64,000 nucleotides of DNA. It comes from Methylobacterium adhaesivum (GTDB lineage Bacteria > Pseudomonadota > Alphaproteobacteria > Rhizobiales > Beijerinckiaceae). Location of the stretch: positions 62,001 through 126,000 of the forward strand of contig NZ_BPQD01000008.1 of assembly GCF_022179065.1 (NCBI RefSeq), in the 5' to 3' direction. A model generated the notes under the pieces. It was not told where the DNA came from, did not search any database, and worked only from the letters and a program-made list of their open reading frames with translations. The position numbers and the translations under genes are program-made. Shown here piece by piece: positions 29,120 to 37,204 of this stretch. Within the stretch, counting starts at the first letter, position 1. Each line of letters starts with the position of its first letter.

Positions 29120-29359
29120 ATGCGCAATCGCCTTTTCGCCGTCGCCACCCTGGCGCTCCTCGTCGGCGCGCCGGCCCTGGCCCAGGCCGAGACCACGATC
29201 ATCCGCCGCGATGCGCCGGACGTGGTGGTCGAGCGGCCCGCCAGTGAGCGCAAGACCGTCGAGACCCGCGAGTCCGGTGACGGCTGCGCCTCGAAGACCG
29301 TGACGAAGGAAAACGACCTCGGAGACCGCAAGACGGTCACGAAGGAAGTCTGCGACTGA
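29120..29359 (+). CDS. Small secreted protein with duplicated KTVTKE motif (79 aa)
   Basis: Family not recognised. A signal peptide MRNRLFAVATLALLVGAPALAQA is followed by about 55 mostly charged residues. The motif KTVTKE occurs twice near the C-terminus (SKTVTKENDL, RKTVTKEVCD), each close to a Cys (GDGCASKT, EVCD). GGAG lies seven bases before the ATG at 29120; the longer frame from 28946 runs back into glyS and is not used. It is followed by a convincing terminator. A periplasmic location is inferred from the signal peptide only. Confidence 0.65.
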   Translation: MRNRLFAVATLALLVGAPALAQAETTIIRRDAPDVVVERPASERKTVETRESGDGCASKTVTKENDLGDRKTVTKEVCD

Positions 29360-29402
29360 TCGGTCGCGTCGGACGTTCTCGCGTTTCCTGATCGACGTGT
29401 TG

Positions 29403-29436
29403 AAACCCGTCCCAGCTTATGCCGGGGCGGGTTTTC
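29403..29436. terminator. Bidirectional terminator between secreted protein and GNAT genes
   Basis: Stem AAACCCGTCCC (29403-29413) with GGGGCGGGTTT (29424-29434), one G-U pair, followed by a run of T on the plus strand. It sits between the stop at 29359 and the opposing stop at 29435, so it can serve both genes. Confidence 0.7.
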
Positions 29437-29947
29437 ACATTTCTGAGCCGGTCGACAGCGCCTTGACGTAGCGCCAAGCTTCCATCCCGTCCTCGTAGTA
29501 GTCCGCCAGCACGGCAAAGCGCGTGTAGCCGCGCCGTTCGTACAGGCGAATGCCGGCGCCGTTGTCGGCACGGACTTCGAGCCGCAGGTGCGTGCAGCCA
29601 TGGGCGGCGGCATCCGCCTCGGCCGCGTCGAGGATGAGGCGTCCGAGGCCGAGCCCGGTGCGGGCGGGCGACACGGCGATGGAAGACAGGCGCGCGTTGC
29701 GGCTGGCCTTGCGGCGCTCCAGGGTCGCCGCCCCTACGAGCACCTCCCGCCCGTCGCCGTCATCGGCAAGGGCCGCCAGCAGCGTCATGCTGGCCGAGCG
29801 GATGGCGTGGCGGATGGCGCGGCGCTCCGCCCGGTCGATGGAGAACGCGGCGTGTTCGAGGGCCACGAGGGCGTCGAGGTCCTCGATGCGGGCCTGTCGG
29901 ATGGTGATCTCCGGCGTGACGGCGCGCTCCTGCAAGGCGACGCTCAC
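29435..29947 (-). CDS. RimI-like GNAT N-acetyltransferase
   Basis: Predicted 170-residue GNAT-fold acetyltransferase. The acetyl-CoA loop is in VSPARTGLGLGRLILDAAEADA, preceded by the strand LSSIAV and followed by LRLEVRADNGAGIRLYERRGY, the pattern seen in ribosomal-protein-alanine acetyltransferases. The acceptor substrate is unknown. It starts with a GTG that overlaps the stop of the upstream glucan gene by four bases (GTGA), so translation is probably coupled. Confidence 0.8.
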   Translation of the reverse strand: MSVALQERAVTPEITIRQARIEDLDALVALEHAAFSIDRAERRAIRHAIRSASMTLLAALADDGDGREVLVGAATLERRKASRNARLSSIAVSPARTGLGLGRLILDAAEADAAAHGCTHLRLEVRADNGAGIRLYERRGYTRFAVLADYYEDGMEAWRYVKALSTGSEM

Positions 29948-31536
29948 GTGGCGATCCAGGGATAAGTCCAGGTCTCCGACAGTGCACGACCCTCCGCCCG
30001 CAGGAAGGCCCGGAGGTCCGTCGCCTGCCCGGGGGCGGAGACCATGACGTCGATGGCCGCCCGTAGGCCGCCCGTATGCGCGTTCGCCACGAGGGACGTC
30101 GCCGTGACCTTGCCGTTCGACGCGCTGGCAATCACCTCCACCCGGCCGGGATCGGCGCGGTAATAGGCGAGATCGCCCCCGGCGAAATCCACGAGGAAGC
30201 GCCGACTGAGCGCGCCTTTCGCCTCCTCTGACTTGGCCGTGCCGCTCGCGACCGTCGCGGCCGCGAAGGTGTTGACCACCCGGCCGCCGGGATGGAGCGG
30301 CGCGCCGCCGACGCTGCGCACGCGGTAGGACAGGCGCACCGCCTCGCCGGCCGCGTAAGGCCGACGCGGGCGCCAGCAGGCAACGATGTTGTCGTTGGTC
30401 TCGGTGTCCGTCGGCAGTTCCATCAGCATCACGGCCCCCTCGCCCCAGGCGCCGACGGGCTCGACGAAGTAGCCGGGCCGGCGGTGATAGGAAGCTTCAA
30501 GGTCCTGATAGGTATCGAACCGCCGGTCGCGCTGGAGCAGTCCAAAACCCTTCGGGTCCGTATCGATGAAGTTCGAGATGCGCCGGTCCTTTGGGTTGTC
30601 GAGGGGGCGCCACAGCCATTCGCCGCTGCCGGTCGCGATCTGCAGCCCGTCCGAATCGTGGAGTTCGGGCCGGTAATCGTCGGAATGGCGCCGGTCGTTC
30701 TCGCCGATGAAGAACATCGACGTCAGGGGGGCGAGCCCGACCGTTGTCAGCTCCGTGCGCGGATAGAGCGTTGTCTGCACGGCCACCGTGGTCTCGTCGC
30801 CCGGATGAACCGTGAAGCGGAAGGCACCGGTGAGGCCGGGGCTGTCGAGGAGCGCATCGATGACCAGCGCATCGGCGTTCTTCTCAGGCATCGTCACCCA
30901 GAACTCGCGGAACACCGGAAACTCCTCCGGACCGCCCTGCCCCTCGACGTTCACGGCCAGTCCGCGCGCCGACAGGCCGTAGAGTTCGTCGCGGCCGAGG
31001 AAGCGGTAGTAGCTCGCGCCGAGGAACACGATGAGTTCGTCGAGGACGCTGGGGCTGTTGAGGAAGGAATGGATTCGGAGGCCGGCGAAGCCGAGATCCA
31101 CCGGCAGCGCCTTGTCGAGCTTCGTTCGGCCCATGTCGAACAGGCTGGCCTGATAGGCGATGGGGGTCGCGACCCCGCCGCGCACGAGGTTCACCGTCAC
31201 CGGGCGGTCGTAGAGGAAGCCGAGGTGGAACAGCTGCAGCCGGAACGGGCTGCCCTCGGCGCCGAAGAGCGCCTTCTCCGGCTTGAACCGGATATCGCGC
31301 CAGGCATCATAATCGAGTTTGGCGATGGGAGCCGGCAGGGGCGGCGCCTTCGCGGCGTACGGGACCTTCGACAGGTCGCTGGCGCGTCGCTCGACATCGG
31401 CGAAGCCGAAGGGTTTCGCAGCAGCCTCCTGGGCGCCGGCCGAGGCGGCAAAGAGACCGGTGGCAGCGACGCCTGCGGAGGCGAGACTTGCTGAGGCCAG
31501 TCCTGCGACGACGGCGCGGCGGTTCGGTTCTGTCAT
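29944..31536 (-). CDS. opgG: Periplasmic glucan biosynthesis protein (OpgG/OpgD family) with Tat signal
   Basis: Predicted 530-residue protein needed for the beta-glucan backbone of osmoregulated periplasmic glucans. The mature sequence matches MdoG/OpgG throughout: YDAWRDIRFKPEKALFG, LFHLGFLYDRPV, FLGASYYRFLG, YGLSARGLAVN and EGAVMLMELPTD. The N-terminus NRRAVVAGLASASLASAGVAATG has a twin-arginine and a moderately hydrophobic core, so export by Tat is likely; E. coli OpgD, not OpgG, uses Tat, so the G/D naming is open. The ATG at 31536 is used because the 67-residue extension lacks signal features. No glucosyltransferase opgH gene is seen nearby. Confidence 0.88.
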   Translation of the reverse strand: MTEPNRRAVVAGLASASLASAGVAATGLFAASAGAQEAAAKPFGFADVERRASDLSKVPYAAKAPPLPAPIAKLDYDAWRDIRFKPEKALFGAEGSPFRLQLFHLGFLYDRPVTVNLVRGGVATPIAYQASLFDMGRTKLDKALPVDLGFAGLRIHSFLNSPSVLDELIVFLGASYYRFLGRDELYGLSARGLAVNVEGQGGPEEFPVFREFWVTMPEKNADALVIDALLDSPGLTGAFRFTVHPGDETTVAVQTTLYPRTELTTVGLAPLTSMFFIGENDRRHSDDYRPELHDSDGLQIATGSGEWLWRPLDNPKDRRISNFIDTDPKGFGLLQRDRRFDTYQDLEASYHRRPGYFVEPVGAWGEGAVMLMELPTDTETNDNIVACWRPRRPYAAGEAVRLSYRVRSVGGAPLHPGGRVVNTFAAATVASGTAKSEEAKGALSRRFLVDFAGGDLAYYRADPGRVEVIASASNGKVTATSLVANAHTGGLRAAIDVMVSAPGQATDLRAFLRAEGRALSETWTYPWIAT

Positions 31537-31849
31537 GCTCTGCGCCCTGATGAGACCGTCGAACGGCGAATCGCCCGCTTGATGGCGTGTCCGCCGGGGC
31601 TTGGAAAGAGGCTGTCCGGCCCGGCGCGGCGTTTGTGCAACATTCCGGGGCTGCGACCCCGTCGCGGTTGAAAAAAGCGCGTTTTTCCTTGTCGGCGGAA
31701 GGCGATGACGGTATGTAGCGCCTGCCCAATTTCGCACGTGCCTGTGGCCGCGTGTCGGTTGGTGGGCATCCGGCCAACTGCCGGACAGCCGCCAGGGGTC
31801 TTAAAGGATCGATGGTCGAAGGGGTGGATTCCCCCCGGCCGGCATCCAG
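31537..31849. other. Gene-free region between opgG and the decarboxylase leader
   Basis: No supported coding region. It contains a small A/T hairpin GAAAAA/TTTTTC at 31669-31686 and a GTTGG/CCAAC pair near 31757-31785. It probably holds the promoters for opgG (leftward) and the decarboxylase leader (rightward), but I cannot pick out convincing -35/-10 boxes. Confidence 0.4.
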
Positions 31850-32205
31850 GTGGCGACACCGGACCCCGACAACAACCGGCAGCCGGAGGCGAAACCGGCG
31901 AACCCCGCTCTCCACGGGGGACGCAGCTTAAAGCAACGACGAACGGGCTTTTTTGGTCTCGTCGGCCCTCCAAAGGCCGGCACCGAAGAGGCTTGTTTCT
32001 CTTTGCCCGGCGTGCGGTGGGGATCTCCCTTCCAATCCAAGGCAGCTTCCGGGTGCTCTCGCGCCCACGATGTCTCGCGTGTCTCCAAAGCACGCGGCGT
32101 GTCGTGGCGCAGCGCCCCCAGACGCCGGACGGCTCCGCGCCGTCCAGACATTCGACAGCGCGCCCCCGTGTGAGGGCGCTCGCGAACCTGTGGGTTGGAA
32201 ACAGC
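31850..32205 (+). promoter_or_regulatory. Structured 5' leader of ornithine decarboxylase, candidate speF-type RNA
   Basis: About 350 untranslated bases precede the decarboxylase ATG and are packed with stems: CCCCG/CGGGG near 31906-31923; CGACGA/TCGTCG (31937-31942 with 31959-31964) around a run of six T; a long hairpin GCGCC-C-ACGA/TCGTGGCGC (32061-32070 with 32102-32110) with an inner perfect CGCGTG/CACGCG (32076-32081 with 32091-32096); and GGACGG/CCGTCC (32127-32132 with 32140-32145). A conserved alphaproteobacterial speF motif RNA is known upstream of ornithine decarboxylases. Assignment here rests on location and structure, not on a covariance-model match. Confidence 0.55.
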
Positions 32206-33372
32206 ATGACCGATCGCATCCGCGACTTCCTGCGCGCGCGCCGCGACATGGGCCAGGACGAAGGTCCCGTCATGGTCCTCGACCTCGATGTCGTGCGCGA
32301 CAACTACACCGCGTTCGCCAGGGCGCTTCCGGACACCCGGGTGTTCTACGCCGTGAAGGCGAACCCCGCCCCCGAGGTGCTACGCCTGCTCGCCGAGATG
32401 GGCTCCTGCTTCGACACGGCTTCCGTGGTCGAGGTCGAGATGGCTTTGGCCGCCGGCGCGACAGCGGACCGGATCTCGTTCGGCAACACCATCAAGAAGG
32501 AGCGCTGCATCGGCCGTGCGCTCAAGCTCGGCGTGCGCCTGTTCGCCGTCGATTGCGAGGCCGAGGTCGAGAAGATCGCCCGCGCCGCCGAAGCCGTGGG
32601 TGTGAAGGCCGGTGACGTGCAGGTGTTCTGCCGCATCCTCTGCGACGGCGCCGGAGCCGAGTGGCCTCTGTCGCGCAAGTTCGGCTGCGTGCCCGAAATG
32701 GCCGTCGGCGTGCTGGAGCACGCCTGCCGCCAGGGCCTGCACGCCTACGGCGTGTCGTTCCATGTCGGCTCGCAGCAGGGCAACACGGAAGCCTGGGACG
32801 GGGCGCTGGCCTCCGCCGCCACGATCTTCCGTGACTGCGCCGACCGCGGCATCACCCTCTCCATGGTCAACCTCGGCGGCGGCTTCCCGACGAAGTATCT
32901 CAAGGCGGTGCCGGGCGTGGAATCCTACGGCGACGCGATCTTCCGGGCGCTCACCAAGCATTTCGGCAACCACCTGCCCGAGACCATCATCGAGCCGGGC
33001 CGGGGCATGGTCGGCAACGCCGGAATGATCGAGGCCGAGGTCGTGCTGGTTTCGAAGAAGTCGGACGCCGAGGACGAGATCCGCTGGGTCTACCTCGACA
33101 TCGGCAAGTTCGGGGGGCTGGCCGAGACCATGGACGAGTCGATCCGCTACGCGATCCGCACGGAGCACGACGGCGACCGCATGAGCCCGTGCGTCCTCGC
33201 AGGACCGACCTGCGATTCGGCCGACGTGCTCTACGAGAAGGCACCCTATCCCCTCCCGGTCTCCCTCTCCATCGGCGACAAGGTGCTGATCGAAGGCGCG
33301 GGCGCCTACACCACCACTTATGCGGCGGTGGCGTTCAACGGCTTCCCGCCCCTGCAGCAGTTCGTGATCTGA
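32206..33372 (+). CDS. Ornithine/lysine decarboxylase, fold-type III PLP enzyme
   Basis: Predicted 388-residue eukaryotic-type decarboxylase that converts ornithine to putrescine (some homologues also use lysine). The PLP Lys is in FYAVKANPAPEVL, the phosphate-binding Gly-rich segment in LGGGFPTKYL, the substrate/PLP residues in EPGRGMVGNAG, and the subunit-bridging catalytic Cys in GPTCDSADVLYE. The frame is open back to 31705, but the ATG at 32206 (MTDRIRDFLRARR) with GGA upstream matches the family start. Homospermidine synthase 1.1 kb downstream uses the putrescine made here. The long leader suggests polyamine-responsive control. Confidence 0.92.
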   Translation: MTDRIRDFLRARRDMGQDEGPVMVLDLDVVRDNYTAFARALPDTRVFYAVKANPAPEVLRLLAEMGSCFDTASVVEVEMALAAGATADRISFGNTIKKERCIGRALKLGVRLFAVDCEAEVEKIARAAEAVGVKAGDVQVFCRILCDGAGAEWPLSRKFGCVPEMAVGVLEHACRQGLHAYGVSFHVGSQQGNTEAWDGALASAATIFRDCADRGITLSMVNLGGGFPTKYLKAVPGVESYGDAIFRALTKHFGNHLPETIIEPGRGMVGNAGMIEAEVVLVSKKSDAEDEIRWVYLDIGKFGGLAETMDESIRYAIRTEHDGDRMSPCVLAGPTCDSADVLYEKAPYPLPVSLSIGDKVLIEGAGAYTTTYAAVAFNGFPPLQQFVI

Positions 33373-33487
33373 GCGCTGCGCGCATCGGACGGCCGGTTCT
33401 CGGCCGTCCGGACACCTCCATCCCGGACTGAGGGCTTGCGCCCGATGCGAGGATCGTTCGTCCCCCGCCCAAGCTTCGGGAAAGGGT

Positions 33488-34057
33488 GTGGCCGTGATTC
33501 AGATTCGCCATGAACGCCCCGGCGACATCGTCGCCCGCGAGCATCTGCTCGACCTGTGCTTCGGCGAGGCCCGACGCCTGAAGACGTCCGAGCGCCTGCG
33601 CGAGGGACGGCTGCCGGCCGAGGGGCTGGCCTTCACGGCGGAGTCCAAGGGCCGTTTGGTCGGCACCGTCCGTCTCTGGCACGTCGAGGCGGGCTCGCAC
33701 CGTCCGGCCCTTCTCCTCGGGCCCCTCGCGGTCGATCCGGATGTCCAGGGCCTTGGCCTCGGCGCCAGCCTGATGCGCCACGCCCTGGCACGGGCGGGAG
33801 CACTCGCCCATGGCGCAGTGCTCCTCATCGGAGACGCGCCGTATTACGCACGCTTTGGTTTCAGCCAGACGCTGGCGGCCGGTCTGGCCATGCCGGGACC
33901 GTTCGAGCGCGAGCGGTTCCTCGGTCTGAATCTGCGGCCCGCAGCCTTGGACGGTGCCTGCGGAATCGTCCGCGCGACGGGGGCATGGGACGAGGCCGAC
34001 ATCCCGCTCACCGCCTTCGGCGACGCAGGTGCGGCGTCGCGACGACGGGTAGCCTGA
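33488..34057 (+). CDS. YhbS-like GNAT N-acetyltransferase
   Basis: Predicted 189-residue acetyltransferase. The acetyl-CoA binding segment is LGPLAVDPDVQGLGLGASLMRHAL, with LIGDAPYYARFGF after it, the pattern of the YhbS/COG3153 group. The start is a GTG at 33488 preceded by AAAGGG; a second in-frame GTG follows at 33494. It lies between the ornithine decarboxylase and homospermidine synthase genes, so an effect on polyamines (as N-acetylation) is tempting, but nothing in the sequence proves the substrate. Confidence 0.75.
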   Translation: MAVIQIRHERPGDIVAREHLLDLCFGEARRLKTSERLREGRLPAEGLAFTAESKGRLVGTVRLWHVEAGSHRPALLLGPLAVDPDVQGLGLGASLMRHALARAGALAHGAVLLIGDAPYYARFGFSQTLAAGLAMPGPFERERFLGLNLRPAALDGACGIVRATGAWDEADIPLTAFGDAGAASRRRVA

Positions 34058-34072
34058 GGCGAGCGACGCCTC

Positions 34073-34243
34073 TCAGCGAAGGGGGTTGGTCCGTCCGGCC
34101 AAGTTGCAGCGTCGACGGAAGGCGGCATCCGTCTGACGGTTCAGGGCGCGCAGCAGGGTGGCGGTCAAGGTAATGATTCCGGGATCGCGATCGATGGGCT
34201 CATCGGCCTGCGCGGGCAGGTTCGGGGTCAGGAGAGCGAGCAT
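34073..34243 (-). CDS. Possible small protein (56 aa), unrecognised
   Basis: A short frame starting MLALLTPNLPAQADEPIDRD and ending basic (RRRCNLAGRTNPLR). GAGGA lies about eight bases before the ATG at 34243, which is the main support. It resembles nothing I know, and it converges with the GNAT gene 15 bases away. It may be spurious. Confidence 0.3.
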   Translation of the reverse strand: MLALLTPNLPAQADEPIDRDPGIITLTATLLRALNRQTDAAFRRRCNLAGRTNPLR

Positions 34244-34525
34244 GGTTGGGGTCCTCGGCGTCGATGGAGCGGCGCATCCTCCGGCTTTGTTGCAGTGCAA
34301 TACCGGCGTGCTGCCGTGGGCCCGCAATCCCGGGGGATGGGATGCGACCCTGCGGTGAGAGCATGGGCGGCTTCACCGCGCGTTAGCATTTGGCGGTCCG
34401 CGGTTGACCCGCCGGACGCCAGCCGCCACTGAACCCGTCGCGTGCGCGTCATCTTCGCCGACTAGGTGCGTCGGCCACATCCGCACGCAGCGACGCTTGC
34501 GTAAGTTTGAAGGATAGCCTGCTCC

Positions 34526-35971
34526 ATGACCGAAGCCGCCACCGCCTGGCCCGTCCACGCCCGCATCACCGGTCCCATCGTGATGATCGGCTTCGGCTCC
34601 ATCGGGCGCGGAACCCTGCCGCTCATCGAGCGCCACTTCGATTACGATAAGGCGCGCTTCACCGTCATCGAGCCGTCCGACGCCCACAAGGGGTTGGCCG
34701 ACGAGCATGGCCTACGCTTCGAGCAGGTGGCGCTCACGAAGGAAAACTACCGGGAGGTTCTGACGCCGCTCCTCACCGAGGGCGGTGGCCAGGGCTTCTG
34801 CGTCAACGTCTCCGTCGACACCTCGTCGCGCGCCATCATGGAACTGTGCCGCGAACTCGGCGCCTTCTACATCGACACCGTCGCCGAGCCGTGGCCGGGC
34901 TTCTACTTCGATAAGTCGAAGAGCCAGGGCGACCGAACCAACTACGCCCTGCGCCAGGACATCCTCGATGCCCGCGCGGCGAGCCCAGGTGGCACCACGG
35001 CGGTGTCGTGCTGCGGCGCCAATCCCGGCATGGTGTCGTGGTTCGTCAAGCAGGCGCTCCTGAACATCGCCGGCGACATCGGTCTTGCCGTGATCGAGCC
35101 GACGGACCGCGCCGGCTGGGCAAAGCTCATGCGCGAGGTCGGCGTGAAGGGCGTCCACATCGCCGAGCGCGACACTCAGCGCGCCAAGAACCCGAAGCCG
35201 CGCGGCGTCTTCGTCAACACCTGGTCGGTGGAGGGCTTCGTCTCCGAGGGCAACCAGCCGGCCGAACTCGGCTGGGGCACCCACGAGACCTGGCGACCCG
35301 ACAATGCACGCGACCAGGAGAAGGGCTCGCGCTGCGCCATCTACCTGCTGCAGCCCGGTGCCGACACCCGCGTGCGCTCGTGGACGCCGACCGCCCAGGC
35401 GCAGTTCGGCTTCCTCGTCACCCACAACGAGGCGGTGTCGATCTCCGACTATTACACGGTTCTGGAAGGCGACCGCGCCGTCTACCGGCCGACCTGCCAC
35501 TACGCCTACCACCCGGCCGACGATGCCGTGCTGTCCCTGCATGAGATGTTCGGCAAGGCGGCGATCGTGCAGGCGAAGCACCACATCCTCGACGAGACCG
35601 AAATCGTCGACGGCATCGACGAACTTGGTGTGCTCCTCTACGGCCACGAGAAGAATGCCTATTGGTTCGGCTCGCAGCTCTCCATCGAGGAAACCCGCCG
35701 CATCGCCCCCTACCAGAACGCCACCGGCCTCCAGGTTACCTCGGCCGTCCTCGCCGGCATGGTCTGGGCCCTCGAGAATCCGGAAGCCGGTATCGTCGAG
35801 GCCGACGAGATGGATTTCCGCCGCTGCCTCGAAGTGCAGATGCCGTATCTCGGCCCTGTGGTCGGCGTGTACACCGACTGGACCCCGCTGACTGATCGCC
35901 CTGGTCTGTTCCCAGAGAACATCGACGAGACCGATCCCTGGCAGTTCCGCAACGTCCTGGTCCAGGGCTGA
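34526..35971 (+). CDS. hss: Homospermidine synthase
   Basis: NAD-dependent enzyme of 481 residues that makes sym-homospermidine from two putrescines (or putrescine plus spermidine), the main polyamine of many alphaproteobacteria. The Rossmann motif IVMIGFGSIGRGTLP is at residues 18-32. Family segments VNVSVDTSSRAIMELCRELGAFYIDTVAEPW, CCGANPGMVSWFVKQAL, WGTHETWRPDNA and HEKNAYWFGSQLS are intact. AGGA is 11 bases upstream of the ATG. It is downstream of ornithine decarboxylase, forming a putrescine-to-homospermidine pair. Confidence 0.95.
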   Translation: MTEAATAWPVHARITGPIVMIGFGSIGRGTLPLIERHFDYDKARFTVIEPSDAHKGLADEHGLRFEQVALTKENYREVLTPLLTEGGGQGFCVNVSVDTSSRAIMELCRELGAFYIDTVAEPWPGFYFDKSKSQGDRTNYALRQDILDARAASPGGTTAVSCCGANPGMVSWFVKQALLNIAGDIGLAVIEPTDRAGWAKLMREVGVKGVHIAERDTQRAKNPKPRGVFVNTWSVEGFVSEGNQPAELGWGTHETWRPDNARDQEKGSRCAIYLLQPGADTRVRSWTPTAQAQFGFLVTHNEAVSISDYYTVLEGDRAVYRPTCHYAYHPADDAVLSLHEMFGKAAIVQAKHHILDETEIVDGIDELGVLLYGHEKNAYWFGSQLSIEETRRIAPYQNATGLQVTSAVLAGMVWALENPEAGIVEADEMDFRRCLEVQMPYLGPVVGVYTDWTPLTDRPGLFPENIDETDPWQFRNVLVQG

Positions 35972-36357
35972 CGATCGTCGCTTCCGCGTCGCCCGGGCGA
36001 TCGCGGGCGACGCGTCGGATGTCGTCTGGGGCACGGAGCGGTTCCCGTGGATGGAGATTCAGTCGATGAGGCAGCTTTGCCGACATCGACTGTATCCGGC
36101 CACCGGGCTGTGGCCCGCCCCAAGGTCGGCTAGAGCACTCTTTCCTCAGGACAGGTTGGTCAGCGGACTTCATGCCCTCAGTGCACGCAGCACCGGTAGG
36201 ACGCGCTCTAAGACATCGATTTCTTCCCCGGTCTGGACGCTGACCCTTGCTTGCTTGCAGCGACACGGTGCGACGGAGACTCCATAACGTGGCGCGTCTC
36301 TAAACGCGCTCCGATCCTCGCGCTACGACCCCATCAAACGATAGGTTAATTTCAAGA
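35972..36357. other. Gene-poor region before lexA
   Basis: I see no complete gene. On the minus strand, 36170-36322 is an open stretch ending KQARVSVQTGEEIDVLERV and a few more residues before a TGA, with protein-like composition but no start; it could be the tail of a decayed gene. A plus-strand frame at 36051-36287 has atypical composition and is not called. The right end leads into the lexA promoter. Confidence 0.35.
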
Positions 36358-36383
36358 GAACTCTTGCAGAACACTTCCGGAAC
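36358..36383. promoter_or_regulatory. Triple LexA-box array upstream of lexA
   Basis: Three GAAC half-sites at 36358-36361, 36369-36372 and 36380-36383 are spaced exactly 11 bp apart, giving two overlapping GAAC-N7-GAAC boxes (GTTC-N7-GTTC on the other strand), the alphaproteobacterial LexA operator. A degenerate fourth box, GTTC-N7-GTTT, follows at 36393-36407. Their position 70-100 bases before lexA indicates autoregulation. Confidence 0.8.
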
Positions 36384-36454
36384 GCCTATCGTGTTCGTGG
36401 TTTGTTTCTGCGGCCTCTGACCGCATCGATCTGTGTTGGGGGCGAGGGTTCGTC

Positions 36455-37204
36455 ATGTTGACGCGTAAGCAATTGGAGCTTCTGCAGTTTATTCAGCTCA
36501 GGATGAACGAGGGCGGTGTTCCCCCGTCGTTCGACGAGATGAAGGACGCCCTCGACCTGAAGTCGAAGTCGGGCATCCATCGCCTGATTACGGCCCTGGA
36601 AGAGCGCGGGTTCCTGCGTCGCCTGCCCAACCGGGCGCGGGCGATCGAGGTGATCCGGATGCCCGAGAGCCTGGGCGGCTTGGCCAGTACCGCGGCGGCC
36701 CCTCCCCCGGAGGCGCGCCGCTTCACCCCGAGCGTGGTCGAGGGCGGCAAGGGTAAGACCACCGTCGAGCGGATGCCGACGGCGCGTCCGCCGACGACGC
36801 GGGCCACGGATGGCGAGGGCAGGGCCATCACCATCCCGGTCATGGGGCGGATCGCCGCCGGTACGCCGATCGCGGCGATTCAAGAGCAGAGCCATTCGGT
36901 TACCCTCTCGCCGGACTTCCTCTCGGGGGGCGAGCATTATGCCCTGGAGGTCCGCGGTGATTCGATGATCGAGGCTGGCATCCTCGACGGCGATCTCGTG
37001 GTGATCCGCAAGCAGGATACGGCGAATACCGGGGACATCATCGTTGCTCTCATCGATGATGAAGAGGCGACGCTGAAGCGCCTGCGCCGGCGTGGTTCGT
37101 CCATTGCCCTCGAAGCGGCCAACCCGGCCTATGAAACCCGCGTCCTCGGCCCCGACCGAGTTCGGATTCAGGGACGACTCGTCTCTCTGGTGCGGCGTTA
37201 TTGA
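36455..37204 (+). CDS. lexA: SOS repressor LexA
   Basis: Predicted 249-residue repressor-protease of the DNA damage response. The N-terminal winged helix ([39 protein letters not shown]) spans about 1-65. The self-cleavage Ala-Gly is in [10 protein letters not shown] (135-136), the nucleophile Ser170 in RGDSMIEAG and the Lys208 in EEATLKRL; Ala-to-Ser spacing of 35 matches E. coli LexA. The linker (about 70-128) is longer than in E. coli and Pro/Ala-rich. GAGGG precedes the ATG. Its own promoter carries a triple LexA box. Its stop overlaps the converging comEC stop by seven bases. Confidence 0.97.
   Translation: MLTRKQLELLQFIQLRMNEGGVPPSFDEMKDALDLKSKSGIHRLITALEERGFLRRLPNRARAIEVIRMPESLGGLASTAAAPPPEARRFTPSVVEGGKGKTTVERMPTARPPTTRATDGEGRAITIPVMGRIAAGTPIAAIQEQSHSVTLSPDFLSGGEHYALEVRGDSMIEAGILDGDLVVIRKQDTANTGDIIVALIDDEEATLKRLRRRGSSIALEAANPAYETRVLGPDRVRIQGRLVSLVRRY

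Noticed and set aside
36051-36287. 78-codon plus-strand frame before lexA
   Set aside because: No ribosome-binding sequence, no homology I recognise, and composition unlike neighbouring genes.
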